Position numbers and translations under genes: made by a program
Notes under the pieces: generated by a model
Seen by the model: the letters and a program-made list of their open reading frames with translations, nothing else
Told to the model about the DNA's origin: nothing
Databases searched by the model: none
Shown: piece by piece, positions 36,586 to 45,021 of the stretch
Numbering within the stretch: position 1 is the stretch's first letter
Layout: the number at the start of each line of letters is the position of its first letter
NCBI RefSeq assembly: GCF_900102525.1
Contig: NZ_FNBZ01000003.1
Location: 496,001 to 560,000, forward strand
DNA from: Allobosea robiniae
GTDB taxonomy: Bacteria; Pseudomonadota; Alphaproteobacteria; Rhizobiales; Beijerinckiaceae
Direction: 5' to 3'
DNA length: 64,000 nucleotides

Positions 36586-37018
36586 CCTGTCATCCTTCTC
36601 ACCCAGGCGGTACGGCCGATGATGGGTGCCTTGCGGCTCCAACCCGGTCCAAGCCCCGCCGCTTGCGTCGCGGGAGCCCACGCCGCCGCCCGATCCGCGA
36701 TCCGGGGAAATGCCGTATCCCTCCAATCGCGCGTGAATCCGGCGAAAGATGGGCCGAAACAGGGTTTCCCACGGAACGCATGCTCCAGACCGAGTTAAGC
36801 ATCCGGCAAGGTTAATGTCGGGTATACGCCCGACCGGGCGGGCATGAGGTTTCGGGAAGCCGGCGGTGTGCACCCAGGCCGCCAGTGCTTTCCGTTCAAA
36901 ATGCTGCGAAGCGCCAGACGGCGCGCTGGAAGCCTCATGTGAAAACAGAGCGCTTGACAGAAAATTTCAATTTGCAGATCTGTGCATGCCTTCGAGAAGG
37001 GAAGGCCAGTCGAAAATC
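36586..37018. promoter_or_regulatory. 433 bp divergent region upstream of tolQ and a BtrH-like gene
   Basis: No conserved gene. The tolQ side is GC-rich. The right-hand 100 bases (about 36940-37020) are markedly AT-rich and contain a TTGACA -35-like box at 36954-36959 with a weak -10 near 36977, probably serving the gene at 37019. Confidence 0.5.
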
Positions 37019-37954
37019 ATGAGTTATTTTTCGTATGTGGGCTCCGGGCCCTATTGTTACGCCAACTCATTTTCGATGATGTTTGGGGAGGCGTCGCTAT
37101 CGCCCTCCGTCATTGAGTTCGCGACGGGAAGTCCTTTCGGCATGCAATTGCATGGCGGGGCGATGCCATTCTTCGATCCCTATGGCTGGACTCCGGAAGC
37201 GGGTTTCGAGGACGCGCTCGCCGCCATGGGCTGGACCTCCACGGTCATGCGGGGCGGCAGCGAAGATGAGGCGCTAGCCCGACTTGCGGATGGTCTCGCC
37301 GCGGGACCGGTGTGGGTCGGCCCGGTCGAAATGGGCCATCTGCGCCATCAGCCAGGCATGCGCGGGGCGATCGGCGCCGATCATTATGTCGTCGCGCTCG
37401 CGCTGCGCGACGGCTTGGTCGAGATGCATGATCCGCAGGGCTATCCGCATGCGACGCTACCGCTCGCCGATTTCATGGCGGCGTGGCGCGGCGAGACGGT
37501 GGATTACGGCGAAGCCTTCACGATGCGCATGGGATTCCGCCGCGTCGAGATCGTGCCGGAGGAGGAGGCGATCCGGCGGGCGCTTCCAGCGGGCATTCGC
37601 TGGCTCGCCATGGACCGCGACCTGCAGCCGCCGGCGGGGACACTCGGGAACGAAACTGCGGTGCTCGCGCTGGCGGAACGGATCGCTGCCGGCTGCGACG
37701 ACGACTTCCGGGGCCATCTCATCCACTTCGCGGTGCGGGTCGGTGCGCGCCGGGCTGCCGATGCCGCACGTTGCCTGACGCGGATCGGGCTCGACGCTGC
37801 TGCCGGGGTCATGGGGCGCCAGGCACGCTTGATCGGCGCCCTGCAATATCCGCTGGTCGCACGGGATGACGCGACGGCCGCCGCTCACCTGAGGGCGTTG
37901 GCGCCGACCTATCGCGAACTGCTTGCGATGCTGGAGCCGGCTGCCGCTTCATAG
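37019..37954 (+). CDS. BtrH-like / C39-like papain-fold cysteine enzyme
   Basis: A 311-residue protein whose N-terminal half resembles the BtrH N-terminal/C39-like papain fold. The putative triad is Cys13 in PYCYANSFS, His122 in GADHYVVAL and Asp138 in MHDPQGYP, spaced as in cysteine peptidases and aminoacyl/acyl transferases of this type. BtrH itself transfers an acyl group from a carrier protein in butirosin synthesis, but no carrier protein or antibiotic cluster is nearby. The second half (residues ~190-305) is helical without recognised domain. I start at 37019 with GAAGGGAAGG upstream; codon use at the N-terminus is AT-rich and unlike the surroundings, suggesting acquisition. Confidence 0.7.
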   Translation: MSYFSYVGSGPYCYANSFSMMFGEASLSPSVIEFATGSPFGMQLHGGAMPFFDPYGWTPEAGFEDALAAMGWTSTVMRGGSEDEALARLADGLAAGPVWVGPVEMGHLRHQPGMRGAIGADHYVVALALRDGLVEMHDPQGYPHATLPLADFMAAWRGETVDYGEAFTMRMGFRRVEIVPEEEAIRRALPAGIRWLAMDRDLQPPAGTLGNETAVLALAERIAAGCDDDFRGHLIHFAVRVGARRAADAARCLTRIGLDAAAGVMGRQARLIGALQYPLVARDDATAAAHLRALAPTYRELLAMLEPAAAS

Positions 37955-38003
37955 CTAGGCGATCGGAGAGCCGCGCCACGCTGCATCCAACAGACAATAA
38001 AAA

Positions 38004-38033
38004 AAAACCCGCCCCGGTGAGGGGCGGGCCTGT
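38004..38033 (-). terminator. Terminator of the DUF2852 gene
   Basis: Stem CCCGCCCC-ggtga-GGGGCGGG preceded by nine As, which give a T-run after the hairpin on the minus strand, ten bases from the DUF2852 stop. Confidence 0.9.
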
Positions 38034-38052
38034 GCTGGTCGAACCGACGGTA

Positions 38053-38514
38053 TCAGGCCGCGTCGGGCTGGGCCGGGGTATTGGCCGGCGGGTTGTTGCG
38101 GCGCTCGGTCATGAACTGATCGAACTCGGCCTTGTCGCGGGCCATGCGCAGGCGGCCCAGGAAGTCATGGAACTCGCGCTGCTCGTCCTCGAGCCGACGG
38201 ATCGTCTCGTCGCGGTATTCGTCGAAGGCGCGGTTGCCGCTGGTGGGGCCGCCGCGGCCGCCCCAACCACCGAAGCCGCCGCCGAAACGACCCTCGCGGC
38301 CGGTCATGCGCTCCCGCAGGCGGTCCATCTTGCCCTGAAGGCGGCTCATCCGGTGCTCGTACCGGTCTCCGGCATATCCACAACCCATGCGTCCACTCCA
38401 GAAAAGAAAGGCCAGGGTCGCCAGACCCAGGGGCCAGAAGAGGATGAAGCCGAGAACCGCGAAGGCGATCCAGGCTCCCTTTCCATATTCGTCCAGTTTC
38501 TCGACGATCGGCAT
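38053..38514 (-). CDS. DUF2852 family membrane protein
   Basis: A 153-residue DUF2852 protein with one strong membrane segment (WIAFAVLGFILFWPLGLATLAFLFW, residues ~14-40), then a soluble, charged tail with MDRLRERMTGREGRFGGG and a glycine-rich stretch. The family is common in Rhizobiales; function is unknown. The ATG at 38514 follows GAGGGAG. A TetR-family gene lies upstream in the same orientation and a 19-base perfect palindrome is located between them, so it is probably controlled by that regulator. Confidence 0.87.
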   Translation of the reverse strand: MPIVEKLDEYGKGAWIAFAVLGFILFWPLGLATLAFLFWSGRMGCGYAGDRYEHRMSRLQGKMDRLRERMTGREGRFGGGFGGWGGRGGPTSGNRAFDEYRDETIRRLEDEQREFHDFLGRLRMARDKAEFDQFMTERRNNPPANTPAQPDAA

Positions 38515-38540
38515 TGCTCCCTCACCATCCATGAACGTGA

Positions 38541-38559
38541 ATGTAAATCACATTTACAT
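38541..38559. promoter_or_regulatory. 19-base perfect palindrome, probable TetR operator
   Basis: ATGTAAAT-cac-ATTTACAT, an 8-base perfect inverted repeat with a 3-base centre, 27 bases upstream of the DUF2852 start and 51 bases after the TetR stop. Length and symmetry are typical of TetR-family operators. Confidence 0.75.
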
Positions 38560-38609
38560 AGATGCGCCCGACCCTGCCGCTTGTCAAGAACGCGGCCCGC
38601 GAAAATCAA

Positions 38610-39266
38610 TCAGTCCGGCTTCGGAGGGCTGTTGCGGCCGATGCCGAGGCCCTGGAGATAGATCAGCGTGCCGGCCTCCAGCAGGTCGGACGCCGACATC
38701 GGCAGCGGGCGGCGACCGCCATCGGCGCGGCCGAACAGGGCAGCGATGCCATGCGACATCGCCCAGATATGCAGCGCCATCATCAGGGCGGGGGGGCGCT
38801 TGCCCTGCGGGAGCTGCGCGATCAGGGCCTCCGATGCCTGACGCAGACAGGCAAAGGCGCTGTCGGCGGCGGCCCGCAGCTCGGCGCTGGCATCCAGCGG
38901 CACGCCGGCCTCGAACATTGCCGCGTAGTAGGCGGGCTCGTCATGGGCGAAGGCGAGATAGGCGCGGCCGAGCCGGTGGAACGCGGTTTCGGGATCGGGC
39001 CGGCCCTGGTCCCAGGCGCGCGACAAAGCCGCCTCGAAAGCCTGGAAGCCGCGGGCGGCGACATCGGCCAGGAGTTCATCCCGGTCGCGGAAATGGCGAT
39101 AGGGCGCGGCCGGGCTGACGCCGGCCATGCGCGCGGCCTCGGCGAAGGTGAAGCCGTTCGGCCCTTTCTCCCGGATCAGCCCGAGCGCGGCCCGCACCAG
39201 CTCCTCCTTGAGGTTGCCATGGTGATAGCCGCGGGGTGTTTCGGGGCGTTCGCGCTTCCAGCTCAT
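38610..39266 (-). CDS. TetR/AcrR family transcriptional regulator
   Basis: A 218-residue TetR-type regulator. The N-terminal HTH is LVRAALGLIREKGPNGFTFAEAARMAGVSPAAPYRHFRDRDEL, broken here into helices 1-3, and the C-terminal half has a WHG/TetR_C-like pattern (ALHIWAMSHGIAALF). Ligand unknown. Start at 39266 is MSWKRERPETPRGYHHGNLK. It is in the same orientation as the DUF2852 gene downstream and the palindrome at 38541 lies between them, so I suggest it represses that gene. Confidence 0.9.
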   Translation of the reverse strand: MSWKRERPETPRGYHHGNLKEELVRAALGLIREKGPNGFTFAEAARMAGVSPAAPYRHFRDRDELLADVAARGFQAFEAALSRAWDQGRPDPETAFHRLGRAYLAFAHDEPAYYAAMFEAGVPLDASAELRAAADSAFACLRQASEALIAQLPQGKRPPALMMALHIWAMSHGIAALFGRADGGRRPLPMSASDLLEAGTLIYLQGLGIGRNSPPKPD

Positions 39267-39322
39267 GTAAGGAGCGCTAACATGCGGGTGGGGCTGCGTC
39301 GACTGTTAGGCGTAACAACACA

Positions 39323-39437
39323 AGCCCTCATCCTGAGGAGCCGCGTCAGCGGCGTCTCGAAGGATGTTCCAGATGGCTCGGGAGCCTCTTGAAGCATCCT
39401 TCGAGACGCGCCTTCGGCGCTCCTCAGGATGAGGGCT
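39323..39437. repeat. Long CCCTCATCCTGAGGAG-type palindromic repeat
   Basis: An approximately 115-base inverted repeat. The outer arms, GCCCTCATCCTGAGGAG at 39324 and its complement at 39420, and the inner arms, CGTCTCGAAGGATG at 39353 and its complement at 39395, would form a long hairpin. It lies between the TetR gene and ybgC. Palindromes of this kind are widespread in Rhizobiales genomes. Confidence 0.8.
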
Positions 39438-39454
39438 CCGGGTGGTTGGCCTTC

Positions 39455-39859
39455 TCAGTCGTCGAGCATCAACCGTTTGCGCAAACCATCCGGGATGCGC
39501 CGGGCCCGGCCGCCGCCGACGCAGGCGACCATGACCTGCGCGGAAATCAGCACCTCCTCGCCGCGCAGCACGCGCTGCTCGATGTCCATGGTGGCGCCGC
39601 GGGCCGCGATCGAGCGGGTCTCGACCGTCAGCAGGTCGTCCATCACGGCGGGCCGCAGGAAATCGATCGTCATCTTGCGGACCGCGAAGCCGAGCGCCGT
39701 CTCGCCGTCGAAGAGCTCGCGCTGCTCGACGCCGCGCGCGCGGATCAACTCGGTGCGGCCGCGCTCCATGAAGCGCAGATAGGAGGCGTGATAGACGACG
39801 CCGGAAAAATCGGTGTCCTCGTAATAAACGCGGATGTCGAGGCGGTGGACCCTGCTCAT
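39455..39859 (-). CDS. ybgC: Tol-Pal system-associated acyl-CoA thioesterase YbgC
   Basis: A 134-residue hot-dog fold thioesterase. The YbgC signature VYYEDTDFSGVVYHASYLRFMERGR (residues ~9-33, here split) contains the catalytic aspartate of the family, and RKMTIDFLRPAVMDDLLTVET follows. It usually precedes tolQ; here it is 2.9 kb upstream of tolQ, with the TetR, DUF2852 and BtrH-like genes in between. The ATG at 39859 follows a CCGGAG box; upstream in-frame extension to 39967 is not conserved. Confidence 0.93.
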   Translation of the reverse strand: MSRVHRLDIRVYYEDTDFSGVVYHASYLRFMERGRTELIRARGVEQRELFDGETALGFAVRKMTIDFLRPAVMDDLLTVETRSIAARGATMDIEQRVLRGEEVLISAQVMVACVGGGRARRIPDGLRKRLMLDD

Positions 39860-39984
39860 GCTGCTCCGGACGGATATTGCGCGATTGCTGCTGCCATAAC
39901 CAACAGATGCGGCTTCGGAAAGGCTGGAACTGCGCCGCTGGAGAAGCGTTGCCCGTTGCGTGACCACAGCAACGGAGACCTATC

Positions 39985-40497
39985 ATGGCGCAATCCAGCA
40001 AGGCGACCGCGCGGCTGCTCGACAAGGCCGAACGCGATCTCGTCGCCCATAGCCAACGCGGTGCGATCGGGGCTCTCCCGGACGATGAATTGCGCGATCT
40101 CGCCGCCAAGCTGCGCGAGCGGCGCGACAAGGCGCGCGACGGCGCCCGCCGCCAGAAGCGCGAGATGCGCGGCAAGGCCGAGCCGAAGGGCGCCAAGGCG
40201 GCCAGCGACAATACCGGAACCAAGGCCAAGGCCGACGCGCTGACGGCAGCGTTGAAGCGCGTCGGTGCCGAGCGTACACGCCGGGCGGAGAAGGCAAAGG
40301 TGCCGAGCCAGCGCAGCCTCGCGCGCAAGGCCCTCGCGCTCAAGCAACGCCAGCGGGTGGCTGAGCGGCCCGCCAACCGCACCGCCGGCAAGGGGATGCG
40401 GTCGGTCGAAAATCCGAAGGCGGCGAAATCCGGCGCGTTGAACGATGCAGGGGCTCGCCCGGCGATGATGCGCTCGAAGATCGCGCGTCAGCCATAG
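39985..40497 (+). CDS. Conserved lysine/arginine-rich basic protein
   Basis: A 170-residue, strongly basic protein (K+R very high) with AELxxx-type helices: ATARLLDKAERDLVAHSQRG, DELRDLAAKLRERRDKAR and RRQKREMRGKAE. It contains no cysteine or membrane segment. Its composition suggests nucleic-acid or phosphate binding, but I recognise no family. Proteins like it occur as hypothetical genes in Rhizobiales. It is a plus-strand gene inside an otherwise minus-strand block. The ATG at 39985 gives MAQSSKATARLLDKAERD. Confidence 0.65.
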   Translation: MAQSSKATARLLDKAERDLVAHSQRGAIGALPDDELRDLAAKLRERRDKARDGARRQKREMRGKAEPKGAKAASDNTGTKAKADALTAALKRVGAERTRRAEKAKVPSQRSLARKALALKQRQRVAERPANRTAGKGMRSVENPKAAKSGALNDAGARPAMMRSKIARQP

Positions 40498-40521
40498 GCC
40501 GATACCCAGCCCTGCAGGCGT

Positions 40522-41052
40522 TCAGCGCTTGCAGGGCTTGTTCATGAAGGAGCCGCAGTCATAGGGCTTCGACAGCTCGTCGCGGACCGAATAGTCCTTG
40601 CCTTCGAAGCGGTTGACGATGTCGTCGATGCGCCAGCCGCCACCTTCCTCGACCATGCGGAAGCGCACCGTGACCGGCTGCTTGAAGCTGCGGAAGGCGG
40701 CGCTGACCAGGGCCCGGCCGTTCGCGGGTTTCTCGGTGACCGTGACCTTGAGGTTCTTCACCTCGCCATCCTGGCCGTTGAGGAAGGGATCGGCGCCGAC
40801 ATGGCCGATCTCGCCGGCCTCGTCCTGATAGAGGTCGTCGCGGGCGAAGAGGGCAGCGAGGCCCTTGCTCATCAGCTTGTCGCGATGCGGCGGGCGCCAG
40901 GGCGGCTCGCCCGAGGCGGCGAGCGTTTTCACCGTGGCGGCATAAGCGTCCTTCACCGGGCCGTCCGGCGTGTTATCGGCGGCGAATGCACTGCTGGCGG
41001 CCAGCAGGCCGAGAGCGAGTGCCGCCGACGGGGCGAAGCGAAGGGCGGGCAT
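40522..41052 (-). CDS. Exported DUF3828-like protein
   Basis: A 176-residue exported protein. The signal peptide MPALRFAPSAALALGLLAASSAFA is followed by a domain resembling DUF3828: KDAYAATVKTLAASGEPPW, DPFLNGQDGEVKNLKVTVTE and VTVRFRMVEEGGGWRIDDIVN. The cysteine pair DCGSFMNKPCKR at the C-terminus could form a disulfide. Function is unknown. It is 89 bases downstream of the ruvB stop on the same strand and may be read through from it. Confidence 0.75.
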   Translation of the reverse strand: MPALRFAPSAALALGLLAASSAFAADNTPDGPVKDAYAATVKTLAASGEPPWRPPHRDKLMSKGLAALFARDDLYQDEAGEIGHVGADPFLNGQDGEVKNLKVTVTEKPANGRALVSAAFRSFKQPVTVRFRMVEEGGGWRIDDIVNRFEGKDYSVRDELSKPYDCGSFMNKPCKR

Positions 41053-41141
41053 GCGCGAACTCCGAAAGCGACTGATCCGATGCGATCAAGCGCGAAGGAC
41101 GCGATGCCCGCGTCCTTCATATGCGGGACGATGGCCCGGCC

Positions 41142-42194
41142 TTACTCACCGTCCTCATCGCTGCCGAACAGCCCGAACTGTGCCGTCTCGCGCGAGGGTT
41201 CCGGCATGCCGAGATGGCGGAAGGCGTGGGGCGTGAGCAGGCGTCCGCGCGGCGTGCGCTGGATGAAGCCCTGCTGCAGCAGGAAGGGCTCGATGATCTC
41301 CTCGATGGCGTCGCGCGGCTCGGAGAGCGAGGCGGCGATGGTCTCGATTCCGACCGGGCCGCCGCCGAAATTGATCGCGACGGTGGTAAGATAGCGCCGG
41401 TCCATCTGGTCGAGGCCGATGGCGTCGACATCGAGCAGGGAGAGGGCCTTGTCGGCGACCTTGCGGGTGACGATCGGGTCGCCGTCGACGATGGCGAAGT
41501 CGCGGACGCGGCGCAGCAGGCGCCCGGCGATGCGCGGCGTGCCGCGGGAGCGCTTGGCGATCTCGTTGGCGCCGTCGTCCGACATCGGCACGCCGAGCAC
41601 GCGGGCGCCGCGGGCGACGATGCGCTGCAACTCCTCGACCGTATAGAATTGCAGGCGGATCGGGATGCCGAAGCGGTCCCGCAAGGGCGTGGTCAAAAGG
41701 CCGGCGCGGGTGGTGGCGCCGACGAGGGTGAACTTGGGCAGGTCGATCTTGACCGAGCGCGCCGCCGGGCCTTCGCCGATGATCAGGTCGAGCTGGTAGT
41801 CCTCCATCGCCGGATAGAGGATTTCCTCGACGGCCGGGTTGAGGCGGTGGATCTCGTCGATGAAGAGCACGTCGCGCTCTTCGAGATTGGTGAGCTGGGC
41901 TGCGAGGTCGCCGGCCTTGGCGATCACGGGACCGGAGGTCGAGCGGAAATTGACGCCGAGCTCGCGCGCGACGATCTGCGCCAGCGTCGTCTTACCGAGG
42001 CCGGGCGGGCCGACGAAGAGGACATGGTCGAGCGCGTCGCCACGGCTCTTGGCCGCGTTGATGAAGACCTGGAGATTGGCGCGCGCCGCTGCCTGGCCGG
42101 TGAAATCGGACAGCGAGAGCGGCCGCAGCGAGGTCTCGCTGTCGTCGTCGCGACGTTCGGCCGTCATCAGGCCGGAGCGCTTGGGGTCGCTCAC
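41142..42194 (-). CDS. ruvB: Holliday junction DNA helicase RuvB
   Basis: A 350-residue AAA+ motor that drives branch migration with RuvA. Walker A is GPPGLGKT (residues ~62-69), the sensor and Walker B region [12 protein letters not shown] follows, and the C-terminal winged helix has [21 protein letters not shown]. Its start overlaps the stop of an unrelated GNAT gene (ATGA) instead of ruvA. The overlap implies coupled translation. Confidence 0.97.
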   Translation of the reverse strand: MSDPKRSGLMTAERRDDDSETSLRPLSLSDFTGQAAARANLQVFINAAKSRGDALDHVLFVGPPGLGKTTLAQIVARELGVNFRSTSGPVIAKAGDLAAQLTNLEERDVLFIDEIHRLNPAVEEILYPAMEDYQLDLIIGEGPAARSVKIDLPKFTLVGATTRAGLLTTPLRDRFGIPIRLQFYTVEELQRIVARGARVLGVPMSDDGANEIAKRSRGTPRIAGRLLRRVRDFAIVDGDPIVTRKVADKALSLLDVDAIGLDQMDRRYLTTVAINFGGGPVGIETIAASLSEPRDAIEEIIEPFLLQQGFIQRTPRGRLLTPHAFRHLGMPEPSRETAQFGLFGSDEDGE

Positions 42195-42682
42195 AGCGCG
42201 ATCTCCAGCTCGATGGCGTCGTGGATCGGAATGTCCTTGTACCCTGTCTTGATGATGCCAGGCACGACCGAGCGATAGGCGTCGATCGCTTCCAGATAAA
42301 GCCCCGAGAGGCGGAAGCCGCGGCGCTGGTAGAAAGTCATGCCGGGCATGTTGTCATTGGTGAGCATGGCTTTCAGTTTTCCGGCGCCGGCCTTGCGTGC
42401 CGCGAAGATCACGGCGTCCAGCATGCGGATGGCGACGCCTTCGCCCGGCTTCAACGAATGGAGTGCGCAGAGATAGGCGCTGTCGCCCCGCACCGTCCAG
42501 CTCGCCAGCGCGGCGGTCTTGCCCGAGCTGTCGAACAGGCCGAGCGCATCGATCTCGGCGACGTCGTAGACATGCAGGCCGATCATCATGCTGTGCGAGC
42601 CCCAGCTCGCCAGCATGATGCGGCAGAGCTCGGTCTTGTCGGTCACGACGCGCAATTGAAGCTCGTCGGGCGCTTCGCTCAC
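42191..42682 (-). CDS. GNAT-family N-acetyltransferase inserted between ruvA and ruvB
   Basis: A 163-residue GNAT protein. The acetyl-CoA-binding region is read in [26 protein letters not shown], with the characteristic R/Q-x-x-G/A loop degenerate (EGVAIRM), and the C-terminal beta-bulge [19 protein letters not shown]. Substrate is unknown. Both ends overlap the neighbouring genes by four bases (ATGA), so ruvA, this gene and ruvB form one tightly coupled operon. The gene is not part of the classical ruvCAB operon. Confidence 0.82.
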   Translation of the reverse strand: MSEAPDELQLRVVTDKTELCRIMLASWGSHSMMIGLHVYDVAEIDALGLFDSSGKTAALASWTVRGDSAYLCALHSLKPGEGVAIRMLDAVIFAARKAGAGKLKAMLTNDNMPGMTFYQRRGFRLSGLYLEAIDAYRSVVPGIIKTGYKDIPIHDAIELEIAL

Positions 42683-43296
42683 TTCGCCAGTTCCTTCAGG
42701 CCCAGCTTGATGAGCTGGGCCGTGCCGGCCCCATCGCCGGCGGCCTTGGCGGCAGCCGCCACGGCCGCCACCGCCTGCGCCTGAGGATAGCCGAGATTGG
42801 CGAGCGCCGACACCGCGTCGGCGATCGGCTGCGGCAGCTTCCTGTCCTCCAGCGCGCCCGCGAGCTGCGCCACGCCCGGATCGATATGGCCGAAGGCCGG
42901 GGCCTTGTCCTTGAGCTCGGCGCAGAGGCGTTGCGCGAGCTTGGGGCCGACGCCGGGGGCGCGCGCGATCGCGGCCTTGTCGTTGGTGGCGATGGCGGTG
43001 GCCAGCCCGCCCGGATCGAGCGTCGAGAGGATGGCGAGCGCGACCTTGGCGCCGACGCCCTGCACGACCTGCATCAGGCGGAACCAGTCGCGCTCATTGT
43101 CGGACATGAAGCCGTAGAGGCGGATCGCATCCTCGCGGACATGGGTCTCGATCGAGAGCGCGGCGGCCTCGCCGGGTTGGGGTAGGCGCTGCAGCGTGCG
43201 CGCCGAGCACTGCACGACATAGCCGACGCCCTGCACGTCGATGATGACGTGGTCCTCGCCATAGGAATCGATCAGGCCCTTGAGCTTGCCGATCAT
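42679..43296 (-). CDS. ruvA: Holliday junction branch migration protein RuvA
   Basis: A 205-residue RuvA that binds four-way junctions and loads RuvB. The N-terminal OB-fold has [28 protein letters not shown], the central acidic pins [19 protein letters not shown] and the C-terminal domain [21 protein letters not shown] bind RuvB. The stop overlaps the GNAT start. The gene is followed upstream by ruvC across a palindromic repeat at 43312-43416. Confidence 0.96.
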   Translation of the reverse strand: MIGKLKGLIDSYGEDHVIIDVQGVGYVVQCSARTLQRLPQPGEAAALSIETHVREDAIRLYGFMSDNERDWFRLMQVVQGVGAKVALAILSTLDPGGLATAIATNDKAAIARAPGVGPKLAQRLCAELKDKAPAFGHIDPGVAQLAGALEDRKLPQPIADAVSALANLGYPQAQAVAAVAAAAKAAGDGAGTAQLIKLGLKELAK

Positions 43297-43311
43297 CGAT
43301 TTTCTCCACGA

Positions 43312-43416
43312 GTCATCCCGGGCGACCGTAGGGAGACCCGGGATCCATTCCGGAACATGTCTCGGTGAGGTTCCGGAATGGATCCCGGATCTTCGCTTCG
43401 CTCCGTCCGGGATGAC
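43312..43416. repeat. GTCAT-ended palindromic repeat between ruvA and ruvC
   Basis: Outer arms GTCATCCCGG / CCGGGATGAC (43312 and 43407), inner arms CGGGATCCATTCCGGAAC (43339) and its complement (43370). Same termini as at 57069. Confidence 0.8.
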
Positions 43417-43462
43417 CCACGCGAGGGAGTGTCGCGAAAAATGTCGATCGGCAGTATGGGGC

Positions 43463-43975
43463 TCATGATGCCTTCATCTGCGCGACCAGCGCCTTCATGC
43501 CGCGATGCTGGGCATGGCAGATCGCGACCGCGAGCGCGTCCGCCGCGTCGGCCGATGAGGTCTCGGCCTTCGGCAGGAGCACGCGAATCATCGCCTGGAC
43601 CTGCTTCTTGTCGGCATGGCCGACGCCGACCACGGTCTTCTTGACGAGGTTGGCGGCGTATTCCGCGACATCGAGCCCGGCGAGCGCCGGCACGACCAGA
43701 GCGATGCCGCGAGCCTGGCCGAGCTTCAGCGCCGATTGCGGGTCGCGGTTGATGAAGGTTTCCTCGACAGCGGCCTCGTGCGGACGATGCGCGGCGAGGA
43801 CCTTGTTCAGGCCTTCGTGCAATTGCCGCAGGCGCTGGCCGAGCGGCAGCGCGCCGTCGCTCTCGACGCAGCCGCAGGCGACGAAGGAGAGCTTGCTGCC
43901 TTCAGAGACGACGATGCCCCAGCCGGTCTTCCGGAGGCCGGGGTCGATGCCGAGGATGCGAATCGGGGGTGCCAT
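43463..43975 (-). CDS. ruvC: Crossover junction endodeoxyribonuclease RuvC
   Basis: A 170-residue RuvC resolvase. The catalytic carboxylates are the first D in [15 protein letters not shown] (residue ~10), the E in [10 protein letters not shown] (~70) and the D pair in [14 protein letters not shown] (~140). The C-terminus AICHAQHRG is conserved. It is separated from ruvA by a palindrome of 166 bases rather than being directly adjacent, so it may be transcribed separately. Confidence 0.96.
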   Translation of the reverse strand: MAPPIRILGIDPGLRKTGWGIVVSEGSKLSFVACGCVESDGALPLGQRLRQLHEGLNKVLAAHRPHEAAVEETFINRDPQSALKLGQARGIALVVPALAGLDVAEYAANLVKKTVVGVGHADKKQVQAMIRVLLPKAETSSADAADALAVAICHAQHRGMKALVAQMKAS

Positions 43976-44138
43976 GTCGGGTTCAACCTAGCGGATGTTT
44001 CGGATTTGTCCCGCGCCGAGACAGGCCGCGCGATGGGGCTGGATGAATTCCCCTGATCGATGACATCAAAAAGGAAAGTTGTTCTTGCCGCCCGCCCGTG
44101 GGCATGGTTCGCCGCATCTTTCTTTCTCAGCCGGTGCC

Positions 44139-44918
44139 ATGTCCTTCAACCTGTCTTCCTTCATGCCGGGCCTCACGGCCGATGGCATCGCCGTCCTGCT
44201 GGCTGCAACGCTGCTCGGCGGGCTGGTGCGTGGCTTCACCGGCTTCGGCTTCGCGATGGTGTTCATGCCGCTGGCCTCGATGATCCTCGGGCCGGTCGCG
44301 GCGCTCGGCCTGATCTGGTTCATCGATCTGCCCTTCGCGCTGCCGATCGCGGCGCGCAGCGCCAAGACGGCGGAATGGCGCGAAATCCTGCCGCTGCTGC
44401 TGACCGCGACGCTCGCCCTGCCGGCCGGCATCTGGCTGCTGATTTGGCTGGATCGCGAGACGATGCGCTGGGTGCTCGCCCTGCTCGTGCTCAGTGCGGT
44501 GGGTCTGATGGCCTCGGGCTGGCGCTATCACGGGCGGCCGACGATCCCGCTCTCGCTCGGGGTGGGCGCATTGTCGGGGCTGTTCAACGGCATGGCCTCG
44601 ATCGGCGGCATGCCGCTCGCGGTGTTCTGGCTCGGCGCGCAGCGCAACGACCGGCACAAGACGCGGGCCAACATGCAGGCCTTCTTCGGCGTCTCGACGC
44701 TGATCAGCGGCACGGTCCTGTGGTGGAAGGGCATCCTGACCGGTGGGGCCCTGATGATGGCGGTGCCGCTCTTCGCAATCTACGGCGTCGGGCTCTGGGC
44801 CGGCACGCATGGCTTCCGGCTGGCTTCGGAGCAAACGTTCCGGCGCGGCGCCTATCTGGTGATCTTCCTGAGCGCGCTGATCAGCCTGCCGCTCTGGGAC
44901 GCGGTGATCGGGCGATAG
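44139..44918 (+). CDS. TSUP (TauE/SafE) family membrane transporter, second copy
   Basis: A 259-residue TSUP-family transporter with about eight membrane segments. The family motifs GLVRGFTGFGFAMVFMPLAS (residues ~30-50) and SGLFNGMASIGGMPLAVFW (~150) are intact. It is unrelated in sequence detail to the TSUP at 4655 but the same family, exporting sulfur- or carbon-based anions. I use the ATG at 44139 (MSFNLSSFMPG), rejecting upstream starts. It lies between ruvC and yebC on the opposite strand. Confidence 0.9.
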   Translation: MSFNLSSFMPGLTADGIAVLLAATLLGGLVRGFTGFGFAMVFMPLASMILGPVAALGLIWFIDLPFALPIAARSAKTAEWREILPLLLTATLALPAGIWLLIWLDRETMRWVLALLVLSAVGLMASGWRYHGRPTIPLSLGVGALSGLFNGMASIGGMPLAVFWLGAQRNDRHKTRANMQAFFGVSTLISGTVLWWKGILTGGALMMAVPLFAIYGVGLWAGTHGFRLASEQTFRRGAYLVIFLSALISLPLWDAVIGR

Positions 44919-44969
44919 GACGCGTCGCGGGTATCCGCGTCCTCACACCATATCAAGGCTTCAAAAACG

Positions 44970-44998
44970 CAAACGGCCGGGACGAGCCCGGCCATGAT
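44970..44998. terminator. Hairpin terminator, probably of yebC
   Basis: GGCCGGG-acgag-CCCGGCC with five As upstream (44963-44967), which read as a T-run after the hairpin on the minus strand. Confidence 0.6.
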
Positions 44999-45021
44999 GC
45001 ATGGAGGACGCTGGCTTCAGC

